This document shows, piece after piece, positions 35,063-47,510 of a DNA stretch of 64,000 bases. Under the pieces are notes generated by a model. That model did not search any database and was not told the origin of the DNA. It worked only from the letters and a program-made list of their open reading frames with translations. How positions within the stretch are numbered: the stretch's first letter is position 1; every line of letters begins with the position of its first letter. The stretch covers positions 30,294,366 through 30,358,365 of the forward strand of contig OZ024795.1 of NCBI GenBank assembly GCA_964017045.1, given 5' to 3'. The DNA comes from Omphiscola glabra. Lineage: Eukaryota > Mollusca > Gastropoda > Lymnaeidae. A program made the translations under genes and the position numbers.

Positions 35063-36232
35063 AGAAATAACTATTTTTGTTTTCTTCATTGTACAAGCTT
35101 ATTGGCTGTGGGGAGAGCTTTCTTGAAATAAGGTGTTCATTAAACACCAAAAATAAATTAGCATACAAGAAATAAAAATATTATGCCACGATAAATGCGG
35201 TGTGATGAGCGCCATCTTTGAGATGCATCTTTGAGGCAGATGATGTCTTTTCCCCAAATAATTTAGCCTGAAATTGGGGAAATACACAAAGAAGAAAAAT
35301 GTTAACCTCAAGTGTGAATAAATAATGTTTTTGAAAAAATAAAGCATATCCGAATTTCCTTAAAACAACAAACATATCTATTTAAAAATGTTATTGAGTT
35401 GAAGACGATATGTTTATTTTAGAAATTAAAATCCATTTATGGTTTCTAGAAATATCCTGTGATGTGCTAACAGTGATCACGCCGTCAGACGATATTGGTA
35501 TCGATTCCTGCATATTATCTATATAAGTAAAGCAGAAGTATCGTTGCATCGACGCTCTCTCTTTTTCTTTAATGACCAAGACTCACCAATCTGAATGTAA
35601 TAGCACATCCTTGATACAGAAACATTGGACGACCACTACGCAAACTTCACTTAAAGATTACAAATATTTGTCACCGACATCAGTCGAACCCATCACTGAT
35701 CGAACATTGATCTCCCTTCGCCACTAAAACAAACACCTCTTCTTTTCCTCCGGTCCCTCTAAATTTCCTCTCCCGCCAGTCCTCTGTCTCCTCTCACACG
35801 CCATCGGGAAAGCTGGATCATTTCTGAACTTGCGTACCCCAAGGGAGTTCACTCCATCCAAAGTTAGTCTCGCGTGCCTTACGTCCCTTTGCTCTTTTTT
35901 TTTTTTATAGTCTCGAAATAAGGGGAAGAAGTCGATATAAGACAGAGGGGATATAACGTCCTCGTTTAACTCATCACTTCATCCATTGCTGAGAAAATAA
36001 AAGTTATAGAACGTGAAATTTAGAGGTGGTAGGGGGCAAGAACTAACAAGGGCTGATGACGCCATGTTGTCAAGTCCATTCATGTGATGGCGCCACTAGC
36101 GAGATGGGAGACTTTCAGAATTCAAAGGGTCATCACTGCCTCGAGAGATACTGTGATCAGATGGATTATTGGCTCCATTGACTTTAGGTAACTCTGTGAG
36201 GAATTCAAGCGCGTCCTTCGCGACGTTTATTT
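35063..36232. other. Anonymous stretch
   Basis: A T run lies at 35896-35907. GGCGCCACTAGCGAGATGG near 36089 is only partly CTCF-like. No gene recognised. Confidence 0.5.
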
Positions 36233-36320
36233 CCAGGAAGTGCTTAATACTAGGAAGTGTCTCGTTCATAGAAGTGTCTTTTAACAGGAAGTCGCTTGTT
36301 CAAAGAAGTGTCTTGTTCCA
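36233..36320. repeat. Degenerate AGGAAGTG(T)CTTG repeat
   Basis: CAGGAAGTGCTT, TAGGAAGTGTCTCG, TAGAAGTGTCTT, CAGGAAGTCGCTTG and AAGAAGTGTCTTG follow each other at about 17-20 bp spacing. Confidence 0.75.
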
Positions 36321-36660
36321 ATGTCATAATATAGAAGCATAAAGTTTGCACCAAAAGAAGAAAAAAAAAGAAAGAAAGCAAAAGGGTGCCTTGATTATAT
36401 TTAACTTAAGATAATGCTTTTAAGTTGCAACAGGCCAGTGTATAGATTTCAATTTCTTAACATACCCTTTGTATGACCCATCCAGTTGACGAGATGATAC
36501 TGATCCTTCGTAGCGGTCGTCGTGAGTGAAAGTGGGAAGTTGGGTATATGAGATTTTTGGGTTGTTGTTTTTGTTTTTTTTTTGGTATGGAGAAGTCTTA
36601 ACAAAGGTTAGGGTATAATTAGGTTGATATGTTTTAATCTCTAACCTGATATGCATCTAC

Positions 36661-36790
36661 TTGTTTCATTTGATACTGTCAGTGTTGGTGATATTATATG
36701 ATTTGGTTCTAGAGATATATTGTTTCATTTGATACTGTCAGTGTTGGTGATATTATATGATTTGGTTCTAGAGATATATTGTTTCATTTG
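36661..36790. repeat. 59-bp direct duplication, 2.2 copies
   Basis: TGTTTCATTTGATACTGTCA starts two identical 59-bp units and a short third partial unit. Confidence 0.95.
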
Positions 36791-38396
36791 GTGCAAAGTT
36801 CATTGATGTCTTTATTTGGGGGTCTTGCTTTAGACCCTTTTAAAATCCTTTAAACTAACTGCGCTTTTATTCGTGTGTTTACAAAATCTTCGAACGTCTA
36901 ATTGACCCACTTCCCGTCATCCCATCGAGCTGAAACTTGGTACGTAGACTCGTTTCCGATTTCAACACATTCGTTCTCATTTTCAGACCCACTTCCCATC
37001 ACCAACCCCCCAAATGTCATTTTTTGTACCTCTTTTTCAAAGGGAAGTGAATGAAATATGATATGTTTAAATTTTTACGTGTTTTGGTGTGGAAATTAAT
37101 TGTGTAGCGTTTGCTTTGTTTTATTACCACGTATTTGAGTATGCAGTAAAGATATAATGTATTTTTTAACAGGGAAAATGATGGAAATATGAAACGTATT
37201 TTCGCCAAAAGTTTACCCATTTGCATAACCGCTTCTTAATTAAATGATAAATCCCGTGCACTTACACTTACATACATGCAAACCAAAGGGTATATCAAGG
37301 AGTTAACTTTGTTTTTAGCGGTTGTTTAATTTATTACGCCCACAATTCTTCAGGATTTGCTATTCGTTAGATCTAAGCATCTTTACCAAAGGCATTGAGC
37401 GTGACATTATTTCTAATGCACAGCCGACTTCTACTTGGCATCAGCGTATTTCAAGAGATTGTCACCTGTCTATGCCGCTAAATCGCGTTGTTATTCCACG
37501 AAGCTGCGGTGGATCGGTTTAGTCCAGTACGCGTGAAACAATTGTTAAATTAGACGTTTCTACTGAATCGTGGGCTACAAATATCAAAGTATTAAACGCG
37601 ATGCACAAATACATAAATACAGGAGAGTTTCGTTCTGTGTCTGGCCATTGCGGAAATTATTGCTCTTTATAACCGTAAAAGTTCCTGGAAATTCCTGAAT
37701 TTTCTTTGCCCTTTGTACCACATCAGTTCTGTACTTAGCCACATTACGGCTCTTGTTACCGTACACTTTTCCTCACTAATAAGTACCTGTGTCGTTACTC
37801 TCAACTTCCAACTTCTTCTGTAACCGTACTCTCGAACACATCAAATATTGAACGTTTTCTTCAAGTCTTTCTTTAAATCATCATAAACACATGTTTTTAC
37901 ATTACTCGTTCTCGCATTTCCATCGACACAAAATTGTACAGTAAGATGGATATAATAGTCGAAGAAGGGCCCTTCGTAAAACAATTTGCAACGTTTACTG
38001 AAACGCTACTCCCAGCATTCCGTGTTGCCGTAATGACAGGCGCCGCCCCCTCGTTGTGGTCAAATGACCAATCAGTCCGATAACACGTGATACATGGTCG
38101 CCTCGATGTGACACCGGCTAAAATGTCATTACCACCGTGTGAGTGCTTTGGGAAATCGAAAACGAGGTTTTGATTTGGCGCCTGCGACTACGGTCACGAC
38201 ATCAAACGGAGGTTTCAAAAACCCGTTTCTCTTATCTTCAGAATTCAAGTTGTTAATGGAGCCGTTGTTGCGAAGGAAGTAGGGTGTCCAAAAAATTGAG
38301 TTCTTCAATAGTGTATTGACTTTTAGTGGGTTTAACAAACATAGAGGCTTAGTTTCTTCAATTATTTTTTTGTGCCATCGCTTGAAATAAATCATA
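36791..38396. other. Anonymous stretch, possible dispersed repeat
   Basis: The phrase CCATCGAGCTGAAACTTGG near 36923, between two ACCCACTTCCC motifs, looks like a dispersed repeat, but I have no second copy in this window. No gene recognised. Confidence 0.4.
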
Positions 38397-38407
38397 TGAC
38401 AGTAAAT

Positions 38408-38747
38408 CATTATCATCATCATCATCATCATCATGTTTCTTAGTCCTTGGACCGTTGGGGCGCCACAGATGATATGAAAACTATCCCTCTCCATTCATCT
38501 CTGTCTTCTGCACTACGAATAGCAACGCCTAGTTTTAATCCCGTCAACTCTTTGATGTTATCTTCCCATCTTTTTCTCTGTTTTCCTCTTCTTCTTCCTC
38601 CTCTAGTTGTGCCCTGCATGATTTCTTTGGCGAGCCCTTGTTTTCTGGTCACGTGGCCATACCATTCAAGTTTGCGCTTTTGTACAGACACCAGGAGGTC
38701 ATCGTACTGCCCAATAGCTTGACGAATCCTTTCTTTCACTTTTTCAT
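38408..38747 (-). mobile_element. 5'-truncated LINE with exact 11-bp target duplication
   Basis: TGACAGTAAAT lies at 38397-38407 and again at 38748-38758, bounding a 340-bp insertion. On the minus strand the insertion opens inside the reverse transcriptase C-terminal frame, has a stop after APQRSKD, and ends in a (GAT)n tail (complement at 38410-38432). Target duplication, 5' truncation and a 3' simple-repeat tail are hallmarks of target-primed reverse transcription. Confidence 0.9.
38440..38739 (-). pseudogene. LINE ORF2 C-terminal fragment
   Basis: About 99 codons survive without a stop. Motifs visible are RKLEWYGHVTRKQ near residue 22, RRRGKQRKRWEDNIKEL near residue 48, a DRDEWRGIV segment near residue 80 and terminal APQRSKD. 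This is the region just after the reverse transcriptase domain in many animal LINEs; the catalytic FADD-type motif is absent, lost with the 5' truncation. The frame stays open up to the target duplication, so the first methionine is not a true start. It is the dead tail of an insertion, not a host gene. LINE clade is not assigned. Confidence 0.85.
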
Positions 38748-38859
38748 TGACAGTAAATAACTAATAACAACAACTTAGATAAAAGTCAAATATTTTAGAA
38801 ACAGCTTCACCTGCTTGTAGTCCTTGGTATTCCGATGAAAGTTAACTTATTATTGCTTG

Positions 38860-39402
38860 TCTTGATGTTACCCCTAGTCACCATGTGAGTGATTGTGTCT
38901 GACATCTTGATGTTACCCATAGGCACCATGTGAGTGATTGTGTCTGACATCTTGATGTAGCCCTAGTCACCATATGAGTGATTGTGTCTGACATCTTGAT
39001 GTTACCCTTAGTCACCATGTGAGTGATTGTGTCTGACATCTTGATGTTACCCCTAGTCACCATGTGAGTGATTGTGTCTGACATCTTGATGTTGCCCCTA
39101 GTCACCATGTGAGTGATTGTGTCTGACATCTTGATGTTGCCCCTAGTCACCATGTGAGTGATTGTGTCTGACATCTTGATGTTACCCGTAGTCACCATGT
39201 GAGTGATTGTGTCTGACATCTTGATGCTGCCCCTAGTCACCATGTGAGTGATTGTGTCTGAAATCTTGATGCTGCCCCTAGTCACCATGTGAGTGATTGT
39301 GTCTGACATCTTGATGTTGCCCCTAGGCACCATGTGAGTGATTGTGTCTGACATCTTGATGTTACCCCTAGTCACCATGTGAGTGATTGTGTCTGACATT
39401 AT
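38860..39402. repeat. 45-bp minisatellite, 12 copies
   Basis: The unit holds CACCATGTGAGTGATTGTGT then CTGACATCTTGATG. Fifteen codons per unit gives an open minus-strand MSDTITHMVTRGNIK repeat. One unit near 38959 has lost bases, breaking the frame. Confidence 0.96.
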
Positions 39403-39540
39403 GCGAGAGCGTTTGAAACGCAGAACCGGGGTACGTGTGAAGTCCACCTAAATTCTAAGCCAAAATTGCGACATAATCAACTAATATCGCTAGGTGCTAC
39501 TTACCAGTAATAATGGAATACACAGTATGAGTGTCACTGG

Positions 39541-40144
39541 TGTTATAAGGGATGACGTATTTTGAGACACACTTTGCCCGCCTTCCACGTGCATGACCTC
39601 TTTCAAGTCGGTCCCGTGTTGGGGCGGCTAGAAAAAATATCCCTTTGTTGATACATTTGTTTACTATCGCCCGTTTCTGTCGAACATGATAGAACGATCT
39701 AGAAAATGTGGTGAAGCAGTAAGACTGTGTGTTCCATTTCCAGAATGATCATCTGAAACTGCCTATAAAAAGGGCTGACCGGTAGAGAGGGGTAGAGATT
39801 TTCCTTTCCTTGATTACGAGGCATGCTGTGTGTCATTATACTTTGTTGTGTGTAGAGATTTTTATTTCCTCGTACAATTTTGTGCTCATTGTATTTTTAT
39901 ATACAGTATCGGTACCAGCAAATCTGTAAGTTTATAATTTCAATCATATTTCACTTGCTGTTATTATTTAATTGAAGTTCACAAATTAAAAAGTTATTAA
40001 TTGTAATTAGCTCTGGCCTTGATTGTCTTTTTATTTGGTATTATTTTTAAACGTTGGTATCGTCCTTTATTATGGACTTTTTCTAGAACGAGCCATAGTC
40101 TAAAATTAAGAGATTAAATTCTCCAATTATAACGGTCCGTAATA
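39541..40144 (+). mobile_element. LTR copy 2 (opposite orientation to copy 1)
   Basis: It begins TGTTATAAGGGATGACG and ends GGTCCGTAATA, and aligns end to end with the minus strand of 3092-3716. Shared features: CCACGTGCATGACC near 39587, TGATCATC near 39747, a TATA box CTATAAAAAGG at 39763-39773, TTTGTTGTGTGTA, ATTAATTGTAATTAGCTCTG near 40000 and TTGGTATCGTCCTTTATTAT near 40054. Flanks (ACTGG, CTATC) do not match, so this copy is older or rearranged. No internal retrotransposon genes adjoin it. Confidence 0.78.
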
Positions 40145-42084
40145 CTATCATAGTTAGGGTAAACACTAGGCTATCAAAACGAACTACCCAACCCCATTTT
40201 TCAATTTAAGTGGGCACCACCCTGGGTGCTGGGAACTAATTACTAGTGTCACTTACGGCGGACAGTTGACCATCCCGTGACCAACACTTGACCCGCCCTC
40301 TCCTTCTCTCTGCTAAAATGGCGGCTGAACACATTACAGTGTCTTTGTTCTCCTGTGTGTTGACATAAGTCCTGTATCAGGGAGGTCTCATGCTACCTTA
40401 TGGGTTTGGAATCAAGAGGGCCGGCTTGTATAATGCAACTTTTTTTCTTAGTTATTTCACCTTTTCACTGGCCGTTCTATGAAGTACTTTTTCTTCGCCA
40501 CATTCATACTACTTTTTCTTGTTACCGCACTCTGAGAACAAAGATATGCAATAAAGCTGTATAATAAAGCTCTACAATAAAGCTATACATTAAAGCTGTA
40601 TAATAAATATACACAATAAAGCTATAGTGATCAAGACCTCGTTTCCTTTATCTAAAAATATTGAAAAAAATGTAGTAAATATTCACCATTCACCACTGGA
40701 CACGGCTACATTAGTATCACAACCCCATCCGTGGAAACGATTAAATACATAAACAGGGCTTAAAATTAGTGCAGCAACAGCAACTACACAGCCTCACACC
40801 AATCTTTCCAACAAAATCCGGACACCTTACGTGTCAACGGCGCGCAAGAAGGAAGAAAAATTGGATTTGCTGGAATGTCATTAAAGAAAAAAAACAGTCC
40901 CTCGCCAACATCTGATGTTTTAGGCAGATATTTTTCTCGCGGGAAACCCCAATGATAGCCACATCTATAAATAGATTTCTTATTCTTGCCCCCCGTCATG
41001 ACACGTCATGACAGTTTTATAAGCAGTAGAGGTTATTTGCGTGGCATCTTTTTCCCTTGATTAATCAGGAAATTCGCATTCCTTGGAACGCCGCCCCCCC
41101 CCCCCCCCCCCAGCTTCCAGCTGAACTTGTTCTGGGGTGTGGAAAAAAAAGCACACTCACACGCACGCAAGAAAAAGACGCTCACGGAAAAAAATGGCGC
41201 GATAATGATAGGCAATTGAAATAAAACAACGCTGGAGGAAACTGCACAGCAAGCATCGGCAAACAAAGATTCAGAGTAAGCTAAGCTAATAACAGTAGAG
41301 TGTCGAGTTTACGAACGCCGATTACCTGATGCGTCGGTCTTCTGAATAGCCCATGTCTTTTTCGTTTTTTAAATCATATGCATTGCACATGACAATGAGA
41401 CATTGCGAATAACTAACACTGGCAAGAAATTCCGACACCGGTTTGTGACAATCCAGTTAAAATATTACTACGTATTCTACGCGTATTAAACAGACTTGGA
41501 TAATGCCATTTTGCAAACTTTTAAATTAATATATTATATCACAGAATAGACGCCAGCAACAAAAAGAAGTGACTCTGGATTTTATTATAAGTATTTGTCA
41601 ACGACAACCCAGCCCTAGCCAGCCCTTGAAACCAATCAGCCAACCCTTATACGAAGTTAGCTAAGGTTCATACAATGTTTAGTATACCACGGGCCAAGAA
41701 TATTTCTTGAGAGTCCAAGAAAACGTTGGAGGGAAAAAAAAGGACATAATTTAAACAAAAAGATGACTTTACGTTATACTATAAACTGTTATGGAGGCCA
41801 TGGAGCAAAATTAAATATCAAAGTAGGCCTCCAACAAAACAAAACAAAAAGAAGAAGAAAAAGGATTGTCGCTTTTTTAATTAATAAACTCTGCGCCATT
41901 CCCAAAAGTAGGTTTTTCCCCAAGCGGCCAATGTCAAGTGCTAACAACAACACTTCGAAATCGGGGAAATAAAATTACTTAAACTGTTAAGTTAAAAATA
42001 TTTAAAACCCGTATGTAGGTCACTAAGCATCATAAATATCCAATGGTAGGAGCTTCTCCCAAAATTAATTACTCAAATGAGTTA
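40145..42084. other. Anonymous stretch with one short repeat and a C run
   Basis: AATAAAGCTGTATAATAAAG-type 16-bp copies occupy 40546-40626. A 20-base C tract lies at 41094-41113. The reading frames have no recognised domains. Confidence 0.5.
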
Positions 42085-42416
42085 CTGAACTGGTTTGCAG
42101 CAGGTCTACTGGATGCCTGCAGCAAGTCCACTGGATGTCTGCAGCAGGTGCACTGGATTTCTGCACCAGGTCCACTGGATGTCTGCACCAGGTCCACTGG
42201 ACGTCTGCACCAGGTCCACTGGATGTCTGCACCAGGTCCACTGGATGTCTGCAGCAGGTCCACTGGACGTCTGCATCAGTTCCCCTGGATGTCTGCACCA
42301 GGTCCACTGCAATGTCTGCACCAGGTCCACTGGATGTCTGCAGCAGGTCCACTGGATTTCTGCATCAGTTCCCCTGGATGTCTGCACCAGGTCCACTGCA
42401 ATGTCTGCACCACGTC
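42085..42416. repeat. 22-bp minisatellite, about 15 copies
   Basis: The unit is CAGGTCCACTGGATGTCTGC plus AC or AG. CACTGCAATG and TTCCCCTGG variants each appear twice about 110 bp (five units) apart. Frames are open on both strands because the unit lacks stops. Confidence 0.95.
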
Positions 42417-42722
42417 TGCGTACATTAAATATCGATGGTCGTTACTAGATCTACACAAAAAGTTTTCACTGTTCCTCAATGGCTTTAAAGCATTTCTCGT
42501 TTTCTTTTCAACGATAAGTTCTGAATTGTAACACCCGGACACGGACTAGTACACTCCGGGTATAGTATCAAATTCCATTGATCCGGCTCTATGCTAACGT
42601 TCAGTAACAACTAATCTATGGTCATGTACCGTGACATCAAACATCGTGCATCATTACTCGCGAACGGGAAAACCTCGGTGACGTTTGCCGGGTTCTGAGG
42701 CCGTCTTCATCGATAATCCATC

Positions 42723-42821
42723 ATGGAGGCGGCAGTTGTCCATCGTCTTTCTATGGGGCTGTCAGCCGCACAGCTGGAACAGGACACAGAGAAGAGGAAA
42801 CCAGCTGTAGAAGGGAGATGA
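42723..42821 (+). CDS. Weak candidate short ORF or first exon, 32 codons
   Basis: ATGGAGGCGGCAGTTG sits in a good initiation context (ATCATGG) after a CpG-containing stretch (about 42655-42720). The peptide starts MEAAVVHRLSMGLSAAQ and ends in a charged tail. It resembles a first exon in composition only; no family, splice partner or promoter element is established. Confidence 0.12.
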   Translation: MEAAVVHRLSMGLSAAQLEQDTEKRKPAVEGR

Positions 42822-43539
42822 ACTTTGTTTACCAGGACAACAATCGTGCGCGTGTTTAGCAGACGTCTGAAATCTTTACAGCTTTGAGGTGTCGAGATGT
42901 GGGGGTGGGGGGGGGGGGTGGGCGGAGGGGGTTGTTAGTCTTGGGGTGTCGTTCGTGGGAGTGTACGAGTGCAGCGTTTCTTTCATGTAATTTGTTCGGC
43001 TCCCCGGCCCCGGGGGGGGGGGGGTGTTACAGAGGTTCGTGTCGTTGGTGCCAGTTGCGTAGGAAGGGTGGCCAGAGGGGGCGGTCCACTCCCGGGGAAT
43101 TTTTTTTTGTATGGATAGGCAACATATTCGGCTGTAGAGTTTTGTCGTAGAACGTGGGGTGCCAAAGTCTTATACCGCCCAGGGCGGTACATATCTTAGA
43201 TACGCCACCCAGCCGTCCCAAAATAATGGCATAACGGCGACCAGGATCAGCTGTAACTCCAACCCTTCACCCAACATAAACTTAAGTCAGTTTAGTTGAG
43301 TGTATGAGTTTGGCTCCAGCCAAGGTTCATCCCGGGATCCTGTATAGCCAAACTAGATAGCCCAAATATGTATACAACTTTGAAGAAAATAACAGAATCG
43401 TTAGTTCAAGAAATTCACCAATTACTAACATCCGGTGTGTGTTTTTAAAGGCGCCGCCACTGTCATTTTGAACACGGTATGTGGACAGAAAATTTCATTT
43501 TCAAGGGACGCAGTTTGAAATTTCGTTCAATTGATTACG
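42822..43539. other. G/C-rich stretch, possible MITE end at right
   Basis: G-rich runs occur at 42900-42930 and 43012-43024. The reverse complement of about 43165-43212 reads GGTGGCGTATCTAAGATATG then a CCGCCCTGGGCGG palindrome, resembling transposon-type CAGTGGCGTA ends, but no left end is identified. Confidence 0.3.
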
Positions 43540-43690
43540 AATGAAAGGGAAATTGTGTTAAATTGCTATTAAATGAAAGGGAAATTGTGTTAAATTGCTA
43601 TTAAATGAAAGGGAAATTGTGTTAAATTGTTATTCAATGAAAGGGAAACTATGTTAAATTGCTATTCAATGAAAGGGAAATTGTATTCAT
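43540..43690. repeat. 32-bp minisatellite, about 5 copies
   Basis: Units contain AATGAAAGGGAAATTGTGTT then AAATTGCTATT. Confidence 0.94.
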
Positions 43691-44035
43691 TCGAATCCGT
43701 ATAAAGGGGACTAGGAATTTATAACGCATGAAAGGTAAACGACAAACGTAAGGTAAATTAAGAACAATTAGCGGGGTACCTCGCTATACTGTTACCTACT
43801 TGACTTGAATACTTCAGACTTTCTTTATTTATACTCACCGTGAGGTTTCTAAACGCTACGATGCACGAATTATCACCACCAGAGCAATGTAACAAAGTCA
43901 AACAACAGTCAGTTTGTTAGCATACATTTTTAAATGGGATGAAGAGATTTATGAATGTTACAGGCGGATGAAGCAAAACACACAACTTAACAGCAAACAT
44001 TCTTAGGAACATTAAAGCGTTTACCCAGGAAATGG

Positions 44036-44080
<45 letters not shown>

Positions 44081-44895
44081 ACATATATATAAAAACATTA
44101 TTCTGCGTCGACAGATAATAGAAAAAAAACTTTGTCTACCAGACCGAGGTAAGATTTTTCTACAGCTTTTTTTTTTTTAGGTCAAGAAGACATTGTAACT
44201 CGTGGGAATGCGTTTAACGTCGGGTCACATGATTCTAGTAAACGTCACGTGTTGCGTTATAAAAAAAATTTTTTTTTTAAATTATAAAAAAAAGGATTGT
44301 AAAAAAACAATAAAAAACGGTGTTTTAGGAGCTTCTGATTATGGGAGATTTTTTTTTTGGGGGGGGAGAGATCTCAATCTTTTGTTCATTTTAACCACAG
44401 GCTGTACGGGCTCTACGAGTTGATGGAAATGGCCAGTGAAAACATGGGATATTGATCATCCTAAGCGTACCCTTGGCCCCAATTTTTAATAAGTCAAGTC
44501 GAGTTACACCACTTTTCATGATACCTAAATATTATATGGATCAGGGGGGGCTGGGGACGGGGTATCTTGAGGTAACATAATTTTTTAAATTACCCATCGA
44601 CAAGGCCGCGGCAAACACATGAAAATAATGTCATCGCGAATGCCAGTAGGCAACAACCCCCCCCCCCCCCCAAAAAAAAACAACAACACCAAATGGGTTT
44701 CATTTTTCTAAGGAATGTCTCTGTACGCTTTTCAAACTGTGTTTTATCGTTATGACAGGCGCAACTTTCCCAGAGTGTCTGGTGACCAGAAGTTGAGTTT
44801 GTTGTCTAGCATACTAAGTTCCCTTAGGCGCTGAAATTCTGGGTTTTTCTTGCTTCTAATGTGTATCTAGAAATGACGATTGACTGAATTCGAAG
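43691..44895. other. AT-rich stretch with (TA)n and homopolymers
   Basis: (TA)n occupies about 44038-44077. T runs lie near 44168 and 44348, and a C15/A9 junction at 44657-44680. No gene recognised. Confidence 0.6.
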
Positions 44896-45172
44896 GAACT
44901 AGAGAATATGGGAGGAACTAGAGAGTAGGAGTGGAACTAGAAATTAAGGGAGGAACTAGAAATTATGGGAGGAACTAGAAATTATGGGAGGAACTAGAGG
45001 GTAGTACAGGAACTAGAAAGTATGGGATGAACTAAAAAGTAGTGAAGGAACTAGAAAGCAGTGGAGGAACTAAAAAGTAGTGAAGGAACTAGAAGGTGGT
45101 GGAGGAACTAAAAGTAGTGAAGGAACTAGAAAGTAGTGGAGGAAATAAAATGTAGTGGAGGAACTAGAGTGT
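44896..45172. repeat. 18-bp minisatellite (GAGGAACTAGAAAGTAGT)
   Basis: About 15 copies, variable in the second half of the unit. Confidence 0.93.
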
Positions 45173-46006
45173 ATGAAAATTGTAGTCGAAGTGTAATATC
45201 TTACGCCGTTTATTTCAGAAATAAATGTATTGAATTTTTGTTTATTCTGAGATGTAGCTTTACACAATGATCTGACTTAAATGCAGATAATAATGTGGCC
45301 GACTTGTAATAGGTAAAAGGATAGCGCTGTTAACAGACCAATGTCTTACATGGTATTCTATTCCGAGATCAAATCCAACATGAAGACTTGACTTGTTGCC
45401 AGCTGGCACACCAAGTGTCCTTAGTAATGGCCGAACCTGTACATCACGGGTAGACATGGTCGATGTACAGTGTCAAGGTATGAGAATCACTGGGTCGAGA
45501 GGGAACATTGTTTTTGGGTTGTGATGTGTGAGTCTGTTTGTTATTCAGGGGCGTGTCGGGTGTTTGGGCGACGGTCAAGGACAACAAACATGTGCGGATG
45601 GTGTAATGAGGAGACTACGAGTCAGTTTACATCATAGTGTGCCAGACACCCTAGTGTGTAAGACACCATCAAGGGAATGTGAAGAATGGAGCCAGCGTGT
45701 ACCTGATCGTTATGCAAGATGCTGGAGTGAACATGGTCTGTTTAGAGTATATGGCTAAGCCTTGAAATATGCGTTAGAGGAGGCGTTGTGGATTTTAACA
45801 GACGACTTTTACAAATGACTTTGGTTTAGCGCAGCAGAGGCTGACATTCCAGGATCGGCCTTGTAAGCCAATCCAGAAAATGTCAAAAAGCACGTCGATC
45901 GTCTCATGAAGGCTGAAGGATGCGACTGGTGCTGAAATGTTAGAAGTGCATTAATGATTACCTTACTATTTCTTAAAGCAGAACTGTGTAACTATTTAAT
46001 TTCTCA
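45173..46006. other. Anonymous stretch
   Basis: The plus frame at 45528-45758 is cysteine-containing but matches no family I can name. No other signal. Confidence 0.4.
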
Positions 46007-46437
46007 TGGTGTTGTGCTGTCTGATGGCGTCCTTCTGTCTGATGGCGTCTTCTGACTTATGGCGTCCTTCTGTCTGATGGAGTCCTTCTGTCTGATGGTG
46101 TTGTACTGTCTGATGGTGTTGTCGTGTCTCATGACGTCCTACTGTCCGAACGCGTCCTACTGTCTGATGGTGTTGCACTGACTGATGGTGCTATACTGTC
46201 TGATGGTATTCTCGTGCCCTACGGTGACCTACTGTCTGATAGCATTGTACTGTCTGATGTTATTCTCGTGTCTCATTGTGTCTGTGGTCGTCCTACTATC
46301 TGATGGCGTCCTATTGCCTTATGGCGTCCTACTACCTGACGGCGTCCAACTACCTGACGGCGTCCTAGTGTCTCATGACGTCCTACCGCCTGTTAGCGTC
46401 CAACAGTTTTATGGTGTCCTACTGTCTGTTCCAGAGT
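46007..46437. repeat. Degenerate 18-bp minisatellite
   Basis: Variants of GTCCTACTGTCTGATGGC recur more than 20 times with frequent substitutions and small indels. This is an older array. Confidence 0.9.
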
Positions 46438-47179
46438 GATGTTGTAGCTGATTGGTAACCTAGAGTTGGAACAAACGACGTCTAGTTCGAGTAGGACCAT
46501 ATCAAGTATTCGATACGTACCATTATCGCAGCAATGGGACCCCAGTCCCAGATTAGTACATAAAATACGTGTACACAGTTTAGACTTTCAAACACTCTAA
46601 GCCGGAAATGGTACTTCAAGAATTTCATTTTGAATATTAGTTGTGTAGCTGATCAGAAGATCAACACTATGAGCACATCAGATATAGAGGCCTACTTCCT
46701 GTTCAAGGGAAACTTTTTTAAATTGGATTATCTAGAAGTCCCACTGAGACATTCTCTAGATCTTCAACAAGCCATCAGTGGTACTCTATTAGTTCTAGTG
46801 GGTATTCTTTCATAATCGTGGCAGGCATCTTCCTGGTGAACGTCAGGGTCGGATTCACTAAATGAAAATATGATCCGTCTCCACCCCCAACCCCACCCCC
46901 AGGGAAACAAACTAATATAATTCGCCTTTGAAACATAGAACATAGTTAAAATGTATGGCCTCTTATGTGAGACATTTAATGGGTGTATATTTTTATTGTT
47001 ACGTCACTGATAAAATAATCCGGAAAGTATTTGTGAAATTCCGAAATACTAATTTACAATCTATTGGAATTTAAGGATTCGTTCTTTGCAAAAATTTGTA
47101 ACGACAGGGGTTCACAACCATAGTATTTTAGATGGATAGTCTCCCTTGTCGGGGTGTTTATCTCGTCAATAGTCGGAGA
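46438..47179. other. Non-repetitive stretch
   Basis: No coding or mobile-element signal recognised. Confidence 0.5.
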
Positions 47180-47380
47180 GGGGTTGCAATGAGCCTAGGG
47201 GGAGAAGAAAGAAATAGATCGTTGGAACGATAACGAGATGGAGAGAAGGTGGGGGAAGGGGGTGAAAGTAAGAAGAGAAAACATACATTCGAGGAAGCGT
47301 TAGCAAGAGCCCGAGAGAAAGAGGGAAAGTTAAAGTATTGTGTAAAAGAAATAGTGAGATAGAGATAGGAGGGAGGGAGA

Positions 47381-47420
<40 letters not shown>

Positions 47421-47510
47421 TGGAGAGAAAGGGAGAGAGAGATGAGGACAGAGGGATGAGGAGAGAACGAGAGGGGAGAGAGAGAAAATGAGAAAGGGAG
47501 ATGTGTGTGA
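47180..47510. repeat. Purine-rich (GA)-biased tract
   Basis: The plus strand is almost all purine, with pure (GA)n at about 47389-47418. The minus strand therefore shows leucine/serine-rich frames that are artefacts. Confidence 0.85.

Noticed and set aside
40310..40370. ATGGCGGCTGAACAC start after a pyrimidine-rich stretch
   Set aside because: The frame closes after about 16 codons and no splice or promoter support is visible.
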